A stretch of DNA of 64,000 nt from Tritrichomonas musculus (Eukaryota > Parabasalia > Tritrichomonadida > Tritrichomonadidae), in the NCBI GenBank assembly GCA_039105265.1, contig JAPFFF010000007.1, forward strand, positions 4,774,001-4,838,000, read 5' to 3'. The translations under genes were made by a program, and so were the position numbers. Numbering within the stretch: the stretch's first letter is position 1; every line of letters begins with the position of its first letter. Shown here piece after piece: positions 25,804 through 36,246 of the stretch. The notes under the pieces are model-generated. The model ran no database searches. It had not been told where the DNA came from and was given only the letters and a program-made list of their open reading frames with translations.

Positions 25804-26561
25804 ATGCAAATTTCAATTTCCAATTGATATATTCGGGCAATTTTTTAGCGGTTTAGGTGAAAGTCGAATTTTGAAATCTGGCATTCAATAAAAAAAAATT
25901 TTATTTCACATTTCAGTTTTTATGCATTAAAGAAAGATTCTGAAAGAGCAATAAACTAGCATCATTAAATTAAAATAAATGTAAATATAATTCATGACAA
26001 AGATTTCAGAAAAATAAAATATGTCTTTATATCATATTCTTTCCTATTTGGATTAATTATATTTCAAAGTTTAAACATTTTAAATAATTATTTTAATTAT
26101 AATATACAATTTTATCTATTTTTATCATAAATTTTTTGGTTATATTAATATGACAAAAAGATATTAATAATATAATTAATTTATGTAATAAAGAAATTTT
26201 TCAAAAAAATTCAAAGAATCTTTCAATTAAAATTTATTATTGATAAAATCATATAAAATATATATCAAAGAAATGATTAATATATATTGTATTTATTAAT
26301 AAATAGCATATTGAAAATGATATGCATTAAATAAGAAATTCATTAAAACTCGATGAAATAGTTTGATGATAAAATTTTATCATTGTTATAACTTTTTGAA
26401 TGGGCATGGAGCTCACATGATCAGTTTTATCACAATTTGAATAAATTTTGAGCTTTTTCTGAAAGGAAATAGACACTTTAATCTCACTTTTTCATAATGA
26501 AAAATTTACGTTTTCACAATTTTATTTCGTTTTGAAATAAACAATTCACAAAATCCATATT
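25804..26561. other. AT-rich divergent intergenic region
   Basis: It separates divergent genes and probably holds upstream elements for both. No ORF, RNA gene or strong repeat is seen. Confidence 0.45.
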
Positions 26562-26568
26562 TCATTTT
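26562..26568 (+). promoter_or_regulatory. Initiator (Inr) TCATTTT
   Basis: A match to TCA(+1)YT(T/A) with +1 at 26564, 26 nt before the ATG at 26590. Confidence 0.55.
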
Positions 26569-26589
26569 TTTTAAGCTTCAAAATAAAAA

Positions 26590-28080
26590 ATGGCTTTAGC
26601 AAAAGTTACAGATGAATGGGTTCCCCTTCAAATCAAGGTTTTTACAAGATGGGTAAATGGACAATTAAAGCTCGGGAACGATAGTGAAATTGAAGATATT
26701 ACCAAAGACTTAGCTTCAGGTGTTCACTTGGTTCACCTTGCACGAGTTTTGACTCAAAAAGATCCTCAATTGGCATGGAAGCAAGATCCTAAGCTTGATG
26801 TTTATAAAGTACAAAATTGTGATCTTGCACTTGATATGTTCAAGAACGATGGTGTTCAGTTGGTTGGAATCTCGGGTAAAGATGTTAATGATAATAATGT
26901 TAAGCTTATTCTTGGATTAATTTGGACACTTATTTTACAATACTCAATCGGAAAATCAATTAATGGGGATATTGATGAACAAAAACCTGGTGATTCAAAT
27001 AAAAAATCATCAAAAAGTGTTTTATTGGAGTGGGCAGTTGAAAAAACTTCTGGTTATCCAAATGTTAATAATAATTTTCAGCCATATGATTTATCAATGT
27101 GTGCTTTATTAGATTCATATGTTCCAGAAAAAATTAACTATAATTCTCTTAATCAAGAAGATACAGAGCATAATGCTCAACTTGCAACCGATGTTATGAA
27201 TGATCTTGGTATTCCTGTTTATATTTATCCCGATGATGTTATTAAGAGTGGAAACCAAGTTGATGAAAAAACACTTTTAACGCAACTTGCATCAGCTAAA
27301 GTAGTTTTAGATAACTTGCATAAACAGGAAATTCAAGAAAGAGAAGTCAAATTAGAAGGAGAAAAATTGGGAAACGAAAACGAGGAAGATAAATTGCAAA
27401 TTAGCAGTTTGAAAAATGAACTTGCTGAAGTTCGTTCAGAATTAGATAGATTAATGAAAGAGAATAATGTATCAAAAGATGCTATTAAATGTCTCAAATA
27501 TGAAGTAAAAATGCTTAAAAAGGCTTCTAGTGAAGGAGTTGAATCTAAAGGGCAGACAAGTTCAACTAATGAATCAGTAATACATGAACAAATGAGAAAT
27601 GAAATCCAAAGTCTCCAATCAGAAATGCAAACATTAAAGTCTCAATTCCAAGAAAATGAAACAAGTCATAATGATAAATATGAGCATTTTACAAGCGCAA
27701 AAGATGAAGTTGAAAAATTAAATAAAGAACGAGAAGAAGATAAAGCTGAAATCGAGCGTTTGAAAAATGATCTTTCTGAAGTTCGTTCACAATTAGAAAA
27801 ATTCCAAAATGAAAGAAATTCATGCAAAGAATCAATTGAAGCTTTTAGAACAGAGTTAGAAAAAATTAAAGAATCATCTAGCCAATTACCAGATGTAAAA
27901 GAAAGATCAGTCACATTAAACGAATCAGATGAGCATGAACAATTAAGAAAAGATATTCAAAGCCTTCAATCTGAACTTCAGAAAATGAATTCACAAGTGC
28001 AAGCTAACGGTACCAAAAACTATTTATTCATTTTTGTTATTTTGATTGCATTATTAGTTTGTGTCAAATTACTTAAATGA
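26590..28080 (+). CDS. Tail-anchored actin-binding-type protein: two calponin-homology domains, coiled coil, C-terminal TM
   Basis: A 496-residue protein. Residues about 10-115 (VFTRWVNGQL ... DLASGVHLVHLARVLT ... NVKLILGLIWTLILQY) are a clear type-1 calponin-homology domain. Residues about 135-245 (VLLEWAVEKTSGYP ... PYDLSMCALLDSY) are a second CH domain. The pair forms an alpha-actinin/spectrin-type F-actin-binding module. A coiled coil follows, in which residues about 273-354 and 391-476 are a visible duplication (LKN(E/D)L(A/S)EVRS ... IQSLQSE). The C-terminus is a single hydrophobic helix (LFIFVILIALLVCVKLL) with a two-residue cytosolic-type end, typical of tail-anchored proteins. It probably links actin to the endoplasmic reticulum, nuclear envelope or another internal membrane; the membrane cannot be named from sequence. 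Confidence 0.8.
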   Translation: MALAKVTDEWVPLQIKVFTRWVNGQLKLGNDSEIEDITKDLASGVHLVHLARVLTQKDPQLAWKQDPKLDVYKVQNCDLALDMFKNDGVQLVGISGKDVNDNNVKLILGLIWTLILQYSIGKSINGDIDEQKPGDSNKKSSKSVLLEWAVEKTSGYPNVNNNFQPYDLSMCALLDSYVPEKINYNSLNQEDTEHNAQLATDVMNDLGIPVYIYPDDVIKSGNQVDEKTLLTQLASAKVVLDNLHKQEIQEREVKLEGEKLGNENEEDKLQISSLKNELAEVRSELDRLMKENNVSKDAIKCLKYEVKMLKKASSEGVESKGQTSSTNESVIHEQMRNEIQSLQSEMQTLKSQFQENETSHNDKYEHFTSAKDEVEKLNKEREEDKAEIERLKNDLSEVRSQLEKFQNERNSCKESIEAFRTELEKIKESSSQLPDVKERSVTLNESDEHEQLRKDIQSLQSELQKMNSQVQANGTKNYLFIFVILIALLVCVKLLK

Positions 28081-28371
28081 TTTTAGGAAGTTCGATTGAT
28101 ATCTTAATATGAATATCTTTCAATTTAAATATATAAATTTAAAAATAACCATTTAATATTCAATTAAACAATTTTCAATGATTTTACAGTTTTTTTTTAA
28201 AAAAAATATTCATTTAATTTTCTAAAAAAACAAATAATATTTCGTTATTTAATACTAAAAGTCATGATTGCTAAATTTCGAAGTCTAATGATTATTTACT
28301 TATAAATAAATTGAAAACTTGGTCATTTCTCTAAACTGCTCTATAATAATAATATATCGAAAAAATTAAAG

Positions 28372-30363
28372 CTACAAATTCTCAACATCATTACCATTCT
28401 GAGGCTCATCTGCTTGAGTATTCTGCCCTTGCTCTTGAGATAGTTCTTGTTCTTGAGATAGCTCTTGTTCTTGAAATGGTTTTTCGTTGTTTTCTTCATT
28501 GGTATCCATTGTGTCATTGTTTTTTTCATCTTGCAATTGCGAATTATCTATCCAAACTTCACCAGCATTTTCTTTTTTCTCTTGCTCTAAATTTGTATTA
28601 ATCTGTAATTGTACATTTTCTTGATCAAAATCATTTTTATTTTCTTTATCTTGGTCTTGATCTGGTATTTTTAATTGTTCTTTCTCTTTTTCAATATCAA
28701 TTTCTTGATTATTCTCATTTATATCTTCCTTATCTTGTTCTGGTTTATTTTCATATTCATGTGTATTTTCTTGTTCTGGCTCGTTGATATTTTCTTGTTC
28801 AATTCCATTATCATTATCATTCACCTGTCCCTGTTTATTTTCTAGATCCTGTTCATTATAGTGTTCTCCTTCATTTCCATTATCTTGTTTATCATTATTT
28901 TCTCCCTCTTTTCCTTTTTCATTATCTTGATCTTGGACTTGCATGTTTTCTATTTCTTGTTGATCAGTATTTTGTTTCTCTTGTTCATTATCAGTTTCAT
29001 TTCCTTTGATTTGTTCAGTATTATTTTCATCATTATCAGATACATTTTGAGTTTCGTTTTCAGTTTTATTTTCGTCAGGTACATCATGTAATTCTGTAGT
29101 ATCAGGTTCATCAATTTCAGGTGGTGGAGTTGGCATTACTGCTTCGTCATCGCTCTGTGTTTGATTATTCTGAGTATTATTTTTTAGTTTAAACAGCTCG
29201 AGTTGACTTGATAGTAAATCAATATTAATATTTAATTGAGCTATTGTCTCATTGGCTTTTTCCAACTTATTTTCACTCTCTTTTAACTTTTGTTCAGTCT
29301 CGTGCAATTTTTCTTCATTTTCAAATGAATATCCTTCTTTCTTTTCACTTTCAAGAATTGATTTATAGTGTTCAATCTTTGTCATGGATGTTTGATATAA
29401 TGCTTCTTTTTTCTTAGATTCTTGATTCCAATGAGATGCTGCTTTCCTGAATTGTTCTCTTTTTTGTTGGGATTCATTAAGTTCTTCTGTTAATTTTTGG
29501 ATTTTTTCGTTCAAACTCTTTTTTTCGTCACGTAAAACCTCTACATTTGCTTGTATGTTATCAGCAAAATCCTTATGTGTATCGTTTTCCTTTCTGAGAT
29601 TTTTATGTTCAATTTCAAGATCATTCAAAGATTTTTTCAATGCTAAATTTTCTTTTTTTAACTCTGCAAAACTATTATCTACTAGCTCTTTTTCTTCGAA
29701 TAATAATTCTTTTTCTAATTTAGTTTTTTCTAATTCCTTTGTTAATTTTTTAATTTGTTCATTATTATTATCTATTATTTTTTTAAGAGCATTGAGTTCA
29801 GAATTATTTTCAGCTCGTTTGGTGAGATTTTTATTTAACGAATCAATAAAAGCTATTGAATTAATAAATAAATAAGGTACTTCGTTATATTGTAGTAAGT
29901 ACTTTATTAAACTCTCTTCACGTTCTTGATATTCTTTGATATTTTTACGAAGTTTGTGATTCTCTTTGAGAAGAGGATGAATATGTTTTTTAAGTTTGCT
30001 TAATTCTGTTTCACTGTCATTGTACATAGTTAACAATATTGGTACTTTTGAAATAATGTGAAATTGTGTTTCTTCAAGTTGATAAAGATGATTCATGACG
30101 CAAACATAAGAATTACGATAAATATCAGCGCATTGACGACAGTTATCTTTCATTCCATTTAAGATTATATTTTCATCTGAATAACTCTGGAGTTTATCGA
30201 GTAATGATTGAAAGTAAGAGCGAATTTTTTCATTAAAATTTGTAGCAATATTTATATATTCCTGAGATGGATTATTTTTTAGCTCGTAAAATTTATTAAC
30301 ATCATTAATTCGAGTGTCTATTTCTTTTAAAAAAAGAATTTGATTCTTTTTGATTTCATCCAT
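28372..30363 (-). CDS. Long coiled-coil protein with acidic Asn/Glu/Gln-rich tail
   Basis: A 663-residue protein from ATG 30361-30363 (MDEIKK). A further in-frame ATG at 30409-30411 would add 16 hydrophobic/aromatic residues and cannot be excluded. Residues about 1-115 are helical with a Cys pair (CRQCADIYRNSYVC). Residues about 120-420 are continuous heptad-type coiled coil. Residues about 430-663 are low-complexity, built of variants of NEQE, EQENxNE and DQDKEN, with three near-identical QEQELSQ repeats near the end. No enzyme motif is present. It is probably a structural or tethering protein; trichomonads encode many such proteins and no specific family is recognised. Confidence 0.6.
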   Translation of the reverse strand: MDEIKKNQILFLKEIDTRINDVNKFYELKNNPSQEYINIATNFNEKIRSYFQSLLDKLQSYSDENIILNGMKDNCRQCADIYRNSYVCVMNHLYQLEETQFHIISKVPILLTMYNDSETELSKLKKHIHPLLKENHKLRKNIKEYQEREESLIKYLLQYNEVPYLFINSIAFIDSLNKNLTKRAENNSELNALKKIIDNNNEQIKKLTKELEKTKLEKELLFEEKELVDNSFAELKKENLALKKSLNDLEIEHKNLRKENDTHKDFADNIQANVEVLRDEKKSLNEKIQKLTEELNESQQKREQFRKAASHWNQESKKKEALYQTSMTKIEHYKSILESEKKEGYSFENEEKLHETEQKLKESENKLEKANETIAQLNINIDLLSSQLELFKLKNNTQNNQTQSDDEAVMPTPPPEIDEPDTTELHDVPDENKTENETQNVSDNDENNTEQIKGNETDNEQEKQNTDQQEIENMQVQDQDNEKGKEGENNDKQDNGNEGEHYNEQDLENKQGQVNDNDNGIEQENINEPEQENTHEYENKPEQDKEDINENNQEIDIEKEKEQLKIPDQDQDKENKNDFDQENVQLQINTNLEQEKKENAGEVWIDNSQLQDEKNNDTMDTNEENNEKPFQEQELSQEQELSQEQGQNTQADEPQNGNDVENL

Positions 30364-30414
30364 CACTAAAAAACGGGTATGGTAAAATAAATAGACCTTA
30401 AATAATTGCATCAA

Positions 30415-32263
30415 AAAAAAAAAAAAATCTGAAATAGTTTACTGTTAAATCAATCAAGCAATTTTTCATGATCTAGATGAGTTTGTGTGGAGGAAGAGAA
30501 AAGAATGTGTTTTTTGTAACAAAATTTTATTAAAGAGTCTTGAAAAGCAAAGATTTTTATATGTGTAGGCTTTCTACAAGTTTTTTATTTTTATGGTATA
30601 TTTAAATAAAGCATATATAATTAAATAATAATTGATAGGAAATATTTTTCAAATATAAAAGATAAAGTTTAAAATCGACTTTTTTAATTTGAAAAAAATT
30701 GAATGGTATTTTTATTATTTCAATAGAAATTGAATGAAAAATCAATGAATGTTCATTCTTTTGATTTAATAATTTTTAATCAATTATCTATGATATATTT
30801 ATAGTTTAAATATATAATTTTTATTAGCAAATTTTACACTTGACCGTTTATTATTTCATTTGGCGTCATAGGAAATTGAATCATTCCGTTTATTAATTCA
30901 ACTTTTTCAATATAAATTCTCAACTAAACTTTATCTTTAGAGTTAGAAATAAACAAATGATATCAAATTGTAGCTTGGACGATGGAGAATATAATATATC
31001 AAAAATATTCCTCTAGGTCTATTGAAAGTTGTGATATATCAATTTTAATATTTGTTTCAACTTTTTTGGAAGAAATCCTTTTAGGAAGCATATTTTAATT
31101 TAAATATTATTATACATATCTATATATCAATCTAAAAATTATTCCAAACAACAATTACATAAACTTGATTTTGTGATATTGGAAATAATATTGCAGAAAA
31201 AAAGTTCGTGAATAATAGATATTATGTGTTCTAATTAAGATAAAATAAATATGTATTGTGTATACAATTTCATATTTTAAATTTATTGAATATTTCTAAA
31301 AATTAATCGAAAAAAATGCACTTTTTAATTTCAAAAAAATGAGTAGCCTACATATATTTTTATTGAAGAATTTGATTTTTGATCTTAGGAAGAATGGAAA
31401 CAAGTTTAAAATATTCATTATTTGCTATAGTAGTAATAATTTGCAACGGTCTTACTGAAGAATATATTCGTCTTTGAATTATTTGGTCAAATATTAATAA
31501 AATGTTTTTCAGAATTGAAAAAGAAATTCAATAAAGAAAAATATTGAATGGAAATCACAAAGATATTTGTATTTTAAATATGAATAATTAAGAGTCATTG
31601 TTTTGGTAAATCGGAACAAAACATTTGTCTCAAATGCTTAATGGAAAAACTGATTGTAAGATAGATATACAAATTTTAATATTGGTTTAGTTTCTTTGAG
31701 AACTATGAAAACTTTATAGAACAAATAATTATTGTTAAGTCATTTAAAAATTACACAAATCCAATGGTGCAGCATCAATCATTGGAATGAGCAGATAAAT
31801 AGTGTATAAATCTCTTGGATAATATTTTTTCATATCATAATCATTAAGAACTGCCAATCATACATAAAGAAGTGTTATTAGATTACTCTGATGAACCATT
31901 GGTAAGTATGTGCGATATGGGTGGAGTTGAGCATGAAATATATTCAGTATTTTAGACAACAAATAATATAACTGAGACTTATTATACTAGTGATGCACCA
32001 AAATCCCATTTATGTTCAAGTTTGCAGACCAGGAATCACTTGCAATCAAATGACGATTGAACGAAGTTAAAACCTTTTCAGTGTCCTCGAAAGCGATATT
32101 ACAATCACAGAATCATTACTTTATAATGAAATTGCCATGTTAACAGGAAAGCTCAACCTTCCCAACGTATTGGTTTTTTTTAGCCAAAATGTCATGATTA
32201 TATTATACGAAATGTGTTTTAATATTCAAAGAATCAAAAATTATTGATGAGTAATGGTTTATT
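30415..32263. other. Gene-poor AT-rich stretch
   Basis: Non-coding, with stops in all frames. From about 31740 to 32260 the G/C content rises slightly and short plus-strand frames appear without a recognisable product. These may be an older part of the relic that follows. Confidence 0.45.
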
Positions 32264-32710
32264 TTGAATATCTATATTGGTGCTATTATGATAATGGATG
32301 ACTTTAGTTGTTATAGGGGTATTGAGATAACATCAACAATTCTTGTTGAACACATTTCATTATTCACAAGTAATGATTTATCAAATTATGGCACTATAAA
32401 TAATATGAGGAAATCTGGATTCGGTGAAATCCAACCAAAGACAGAATATTATACGACAGGTGCTAGACTATTAACATACCAAATAACCAATCAAAGACAG
32501 AATCAATTACAGAACAATTAAATGAATAATTTTATGCCCATTTCCGGCCCCTTTTGTTTGAATCAAATGGTTTTCCACAGAAAATTTGTTCCAAACACAA
32601 CATATCGAATAATCATAATTTGGACATCATTAATTCGTTTTTTCTTTAGTTTTTTACAAAGCATTCTTGTTTTCTACTATAATATCATAAGTAAAATTAG
32701 AGATCCTTGA
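32264..32710 (+). pseudogene. Possible decayed beta-helix-type surface protein fragment
   Basis: Two consecutive ORFs in one frame are separated by a single TAA at 32519-32521. The first (through ... ITSTILVEHISLFTSNDLSNYG) has the rhythm of parallel beta-helix repeats found in large trichomonad surface proteins (Pmp-like). The second continues with ... SGPFCLNQMVFH. Nothing before or after is open and there is no Inr-linked ATG. The family guess is weak; the in-frame stop and lack of extension favour a relic. Confidence 0.3.
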
Positions 32711-33278
32711 ACAACTCGATTTATTTCCAAGCACCTGTTCATTAGATACCAGGAAAGGAATTTAATCTTATGAAATATAGACAACTAATTTAAAATGAAC
32801 AAGATTATTTAGTTAATGGTGCTGAAATACTCTTGTTTTTTTGAGTATCAATGTATAAACGCCACTTTTTTACTTCATATAGTCATAATTTGAGACTAAA
32901 TAACGATCATATACAGTACTTAAAATTATCTCATAACACTCACAATAACCTCAGAACACTATTGAGAACTTCATTCAAATATTGAGTATTTATGTTTTCC
33001 AAGCATTGAAATTAAGGACTTTTTGAACAATCTTTGAAAAAAATCAATGCATTTTTAGCCAGTTTTAGACTAAAAAAAAAATCTTTGAAAAAAAAAGATA
33101 TAGCAAATATTACCAAATGCTATATAAACAGATTTGCAGATCTTGAAATAGAAAGCCTATAAAAATAAATAAAAATAATTTTATTAAAAAAAAATAATAA
33201 TAATATTAATTTTAATATTTACTGTCTTTATTTCTGTTCTCTGGTGAATATTTTTGTTCTTTGCTATTTTCTCTTGAA

Positions 33279-33742
33279 TCTGTTTGGTTTGTTGCTGATA
33301 TCTTCTGAATCTGTTCGGTTCTTTACTATTTTATCTTGAATCTGTTCGGTTCTTTGCTACTTTCTCCTAAATCTTTTCTGTTCGTTGCTATTTTCTCTTG
33401 AATCTTTTCTGTTCGTTGCGATTTTCTCTTGAATCTGTTCGGTTCTTTGCTACTTTCTCCTGAATCTTTTCCGTTCGTTGCTATTTTCTCTTGAATCTTT
33501 TCTGGTCGTTGCGATCTTCCTGTGAATCTTTTCTGTTCGTTGCTATTTTCTCTTGAATCTTTTCTGGTAGTTGCTGATATCTCCTGAATCTGTTCGGTTT
33601 TTTGCTACTTTCTCTTGGATCTGTTCGGTCCGTTGCTACTTTCTCCTGAATCTGTTCGGGTTTTGCTATTTTCTCTTGAATTTTTTCTGGTCGTTGCTGA
33701 TATCTCCTGAATCTGTTCGGTTCTTTGCTATTCTGTAGTGTT
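33279..33742. repeat. 31-bp minisatellite, 15 units
   Basis: Head-to-tail units of 31 bp (one of 30 bp), starting for example at 33310, 33341, 33372, 33403 and 33434. Two main unit types alternate irregularly, beginning TCTGTTCGGTTCTTTGCT or TCTTTTCTGTTCGTTGCT and ending CTCTTGAA or CTCCTGAA. Further, more degenerate units may extend to about 33235. The minus strand is open over part of the array (repeats of EKIQEKIA and NRFRRYQQ), but no start or Inr supports a gene. It directly abuts the transposase relic. Confidence 0.9.
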
Positions 33743-33843
33743 TGGTGGTTGCTCTTCAGTAGTGTTTTCTTAACTGCTGTCACGAACATAAGAATTAGCT
33801 TTAACAATTTCCACATTAGTTGGAACCAGTCCTGTTCTGTAGA

Positions 33844-34850
33844 TTATAATCTATTGCACTTCTTTTCCATGCGTCGATAATGCTTAATACACGTTGGTAT
33901 CTTTTTTTGGCTGTCTCTGAAAAATTTTAATTTATCTTTCATCCACATTGGCATTTCTTTAGATAAGTTATTAAAATAATTTTTCAGAGGATGTGCCAAG
34001 CCTATATCGAAGGATTGCATGATATGGCTACTGTGTGCTGGCAAAACTATAACCCTAATGTTGTTTCGAAACAATATTTCTATGGCATAAGCATTCAGTC
34101 GTGATTTATGGTCATCAACGAACAAATAGCATGGGCGTGAATATGCTATATTGCCAATGCTTGCTGCCAGTTTCTTTCTTCTTTCATTAACTTCTGACGT
34201 AAAAAATATGGACCATATAAGAAAAATATGAGACGTCATCCATCCTGATGGAGATGTACAAAAAATACACTGAGGTTCAAAATCTTTCAATTCTGCTTGT
34301 AAATTAACCAGCGTAGGCAAAATTATCAGAGGCTTTAATGCTTCCCCTGCAGCATTACAAGTAAGGCAAGCAGTTATATGTCCAATAAGTTTATCTTCGG
34401 AAATATAAGGGCTTTTCCCTTTCGGTACGATAATCTTTCCTTTAGCGTTTGCACAAACGCTAGTTTCATCAATGTTATAAATTAAAGCATGAGTGTCATG
34501 AATCAATCCTTTGACTAAAGAATAAAAATTTTCCATTACCCGTGTTGTACAATATTTTCTTCGAAGATCCTCTAATTTTTGAGCATTAACAATATGAGGT
34601 AAACAATTGCGATGACAAATAGGTTTCATGCAAACGTTCAATTGAATAGCAAGCTAAAGAGGGACATTTAAGTTCATTAGCTAGCTTGTATGACCGAAAA
34701 GCTCTTTCTGCAAGAAGATCTTCAAGGATAAGTAACGCTTTGTGCGTGTAAATACAATTTAATTCGATTGCGTGCTGCAAACTAGTATTAACAAAGGCTT
34801 TGCCCAGAATATCTGGAACAGGAGGGATCGGTCCAGCTTCAATTCAATTT
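33844..34850 (-). pseudogene. Frameshifted pogo/Tigger-type DDE transposase
   Basis: The main frame (33844-about 34655) encodes a DDE_1 superfamily catalytic core: YNIDETSV with the first Asp, LFVDDHKSRLN with the second, and LPAHSSHIMQSFDIGLAHPLK-type sequence with the third, about 34 residues after the second. This is the pogo/Tigger/jerky pattern. The main frame has no ATG near its beginning and is closed by TAG at about 34656. A second frame (34586-about 34842) carries upstream sequence (NCIYTHKALLILEDLLAERAF ... SLACYSIERLHE) that overlaps it, so at least one frameshift separates the N-terminal DNA-binding part from the core. The catalytic triad survives, but the gene as read is broken. 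Terminal inverted repeats could not be assigned. Confidence 0.75.
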
Positions 34851-34935
34851 TATCTAGACTCAAACCAAGGATTGTTCGGTATAGAAATCCCTCTAATTGT
34901 TGGCTAGAAGTAAATTGATATTTAGGGGCAATTTT

Positions 34936-35184
34936 ATGAAAGCTTTTTCTTATCTTTTAGAATATCAATTTGAAGAGCAGAATAATGGTTCAATTCATCA
35001 AACTGAAAGACTAGATCAGGTTGCTGAGTTTTTTGCTGTTGATAGTGAAATTGTCTATTTATCTTTGAACTGTAGTGAAGTGATGAAATATTGGAACGGT
35101 TATCTTCAAAAAACGCGCCAAATTTTCAGTTCTTTATTTACAGTCAAAAAGCTCCTTCATGTGCTTAAAATGTTGTTTGAATAA
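34936..35184 (+). CDS. Short ORF of unknown function running into a tandem repeat
   Basis: An 82-codon frame from ATG 34936 (MKAFSYLLEYQFEEQNN ... SEVMKYWNGYLQ). It resembles fragments of larger trichomonad repeat proteins, but no family can be named. Its last 11 codons lie inside the first unit of a 121-bp tandem repeat, and the frame has no upstream Inr. It is probably a gene fragment carried with the mobile-element debris. Confidence 0.25.
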   Translation: MKAFSYLLEYQFEEQNNGSIHQTERLDQVAEFFAVDSEIVYLSLNCSEVMKYWNGYLQKTRQIFSSLFTVKKLLHVLKMLFE

Positions 35185-35488
35185 AGAGATCTTAAGAAAA
35201 TTTAAACATACGAGCTTGTTATAGAATTGAGTTTGCAATCTTTAAATTTAAAGAGCGAAATTCTGCAATCTGCTCCTTCATGTGTTTAAAATGCTGTTTG
35301 GATAAAGAGATCTTAAGAAAATTTAAACATACGAGCTTGTTATAGAATTGAGTTTGCAATCTTTAAATTTAAAGAGCGAAATTCTGCAATCTGCTCCTTC
35401 ATGTGTTTAAAATGCTGTTTGGATAAAGAGATCTTAAGAAAATTTAAACATGCGAGCTTGTTATAGAATTGAGTTTGCAATCTTTAAA
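35151..35488. repeat. 121-bp tandem repeat, 2.8 units
   Basis: Units start at 35151, 35272 and 35393 with GCTCCTTCATGTG. Units two and three are nearly identical; unit one has a few substitutions. The third unit stops at about 35488, after GAGTTTGCAATCTTTAAA. Near-identity implies recent duplication. Confidence 0.9.
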
Positions 35489-35996
35489 TACAAACTAATG
35501 TATCAGAACAAAACAGATGATTTGAATATATTCATTCAATATTTTCAGATGTATTATCAATAAGTTGATAGTGTTCTGAGGTTATTTTACTTACTGTATT
35601 TATTAAAAAGTTTATTTAAATTTTCTATTTCTGAGATCATGTTTTTTTTTCTCAGAAATAGATCTCTAGTATCAGTATATATTTCATTTATCGATATCAG
35701 AAAGTGAAAAAATTAACGATATCGAGAAAAAGGTACCCAAACTCGATTTTTTCGGACAATACCTTTTATATATTATTTGATTATTTTATAAATACTATTA
35801 TTTATATATATTTAAAAATATTAAAATTTTATCTAATAATTTCCAGTATAAATAGAAATTTAATTTTGTCTAATTTTGATTAGTTTACAAATTTATAAAA
35901 TTGAAAAAGTTTTAAAATGATTGTTTTATAAATTTGAATAAAAAATCTTTTTGATTAACATTTTTTAAATAAATATATACATATAAATGTTTACAT
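35489..35996. other. AT-rich spacer between tandem repeats
   Basis: No gene is visible. It contains a small CTGAGATCATG...CTCAGAAATAGA-like region and AT-rich filler. Confidence 0.4.
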
Positions 35997-36226
35997 ATAC
36001 AGCATAAATTTAAACGAAACAGACCTCTCAATTATAGTTTGTCTTATCGTGGAAAATGAAAAATACTTTTAAAAAACATAGTTTTTTTCTAATTTTTTTA
36101 ATAATTTTTTAATACAGCATAAATTTAAACGAAACAGACCTCTCAATTATAGTTTGTCTTATCGTGGAAAATGAAAAATACTTTTAAAAAACATAGTTTT
36201 TTTCTAATTTTTTTAATAATTTTTTA
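35997..36226. repeat. 115-bp direct duplication
   Basis: Two adjacent copies, 35997-36111 and 36112-36226, each beginning ATACAGCATAAATTTAAACG and ending TAATTTTTTAAT, are essentially identical. The second copy ends about 20 bp from the left inverted repeat of the next element. Confidence 0.9.
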
Positions 36227-36246
36227 ATCGTTTAAAAGTAACATTT

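Noticed and set aside
33279-33742. Possible CRISPR array
   Set aside because: The 31-bp units are contiguous with no unique spacers, and the host is a eukaryote.
33481-33816. 111-codon basic repeat protein on the minus strand
   Set aside because: It begins at a non-ATG codon, lies almost wholly inside the 31-bp minisatellite and has no Inr; treated as repeat, not gene.
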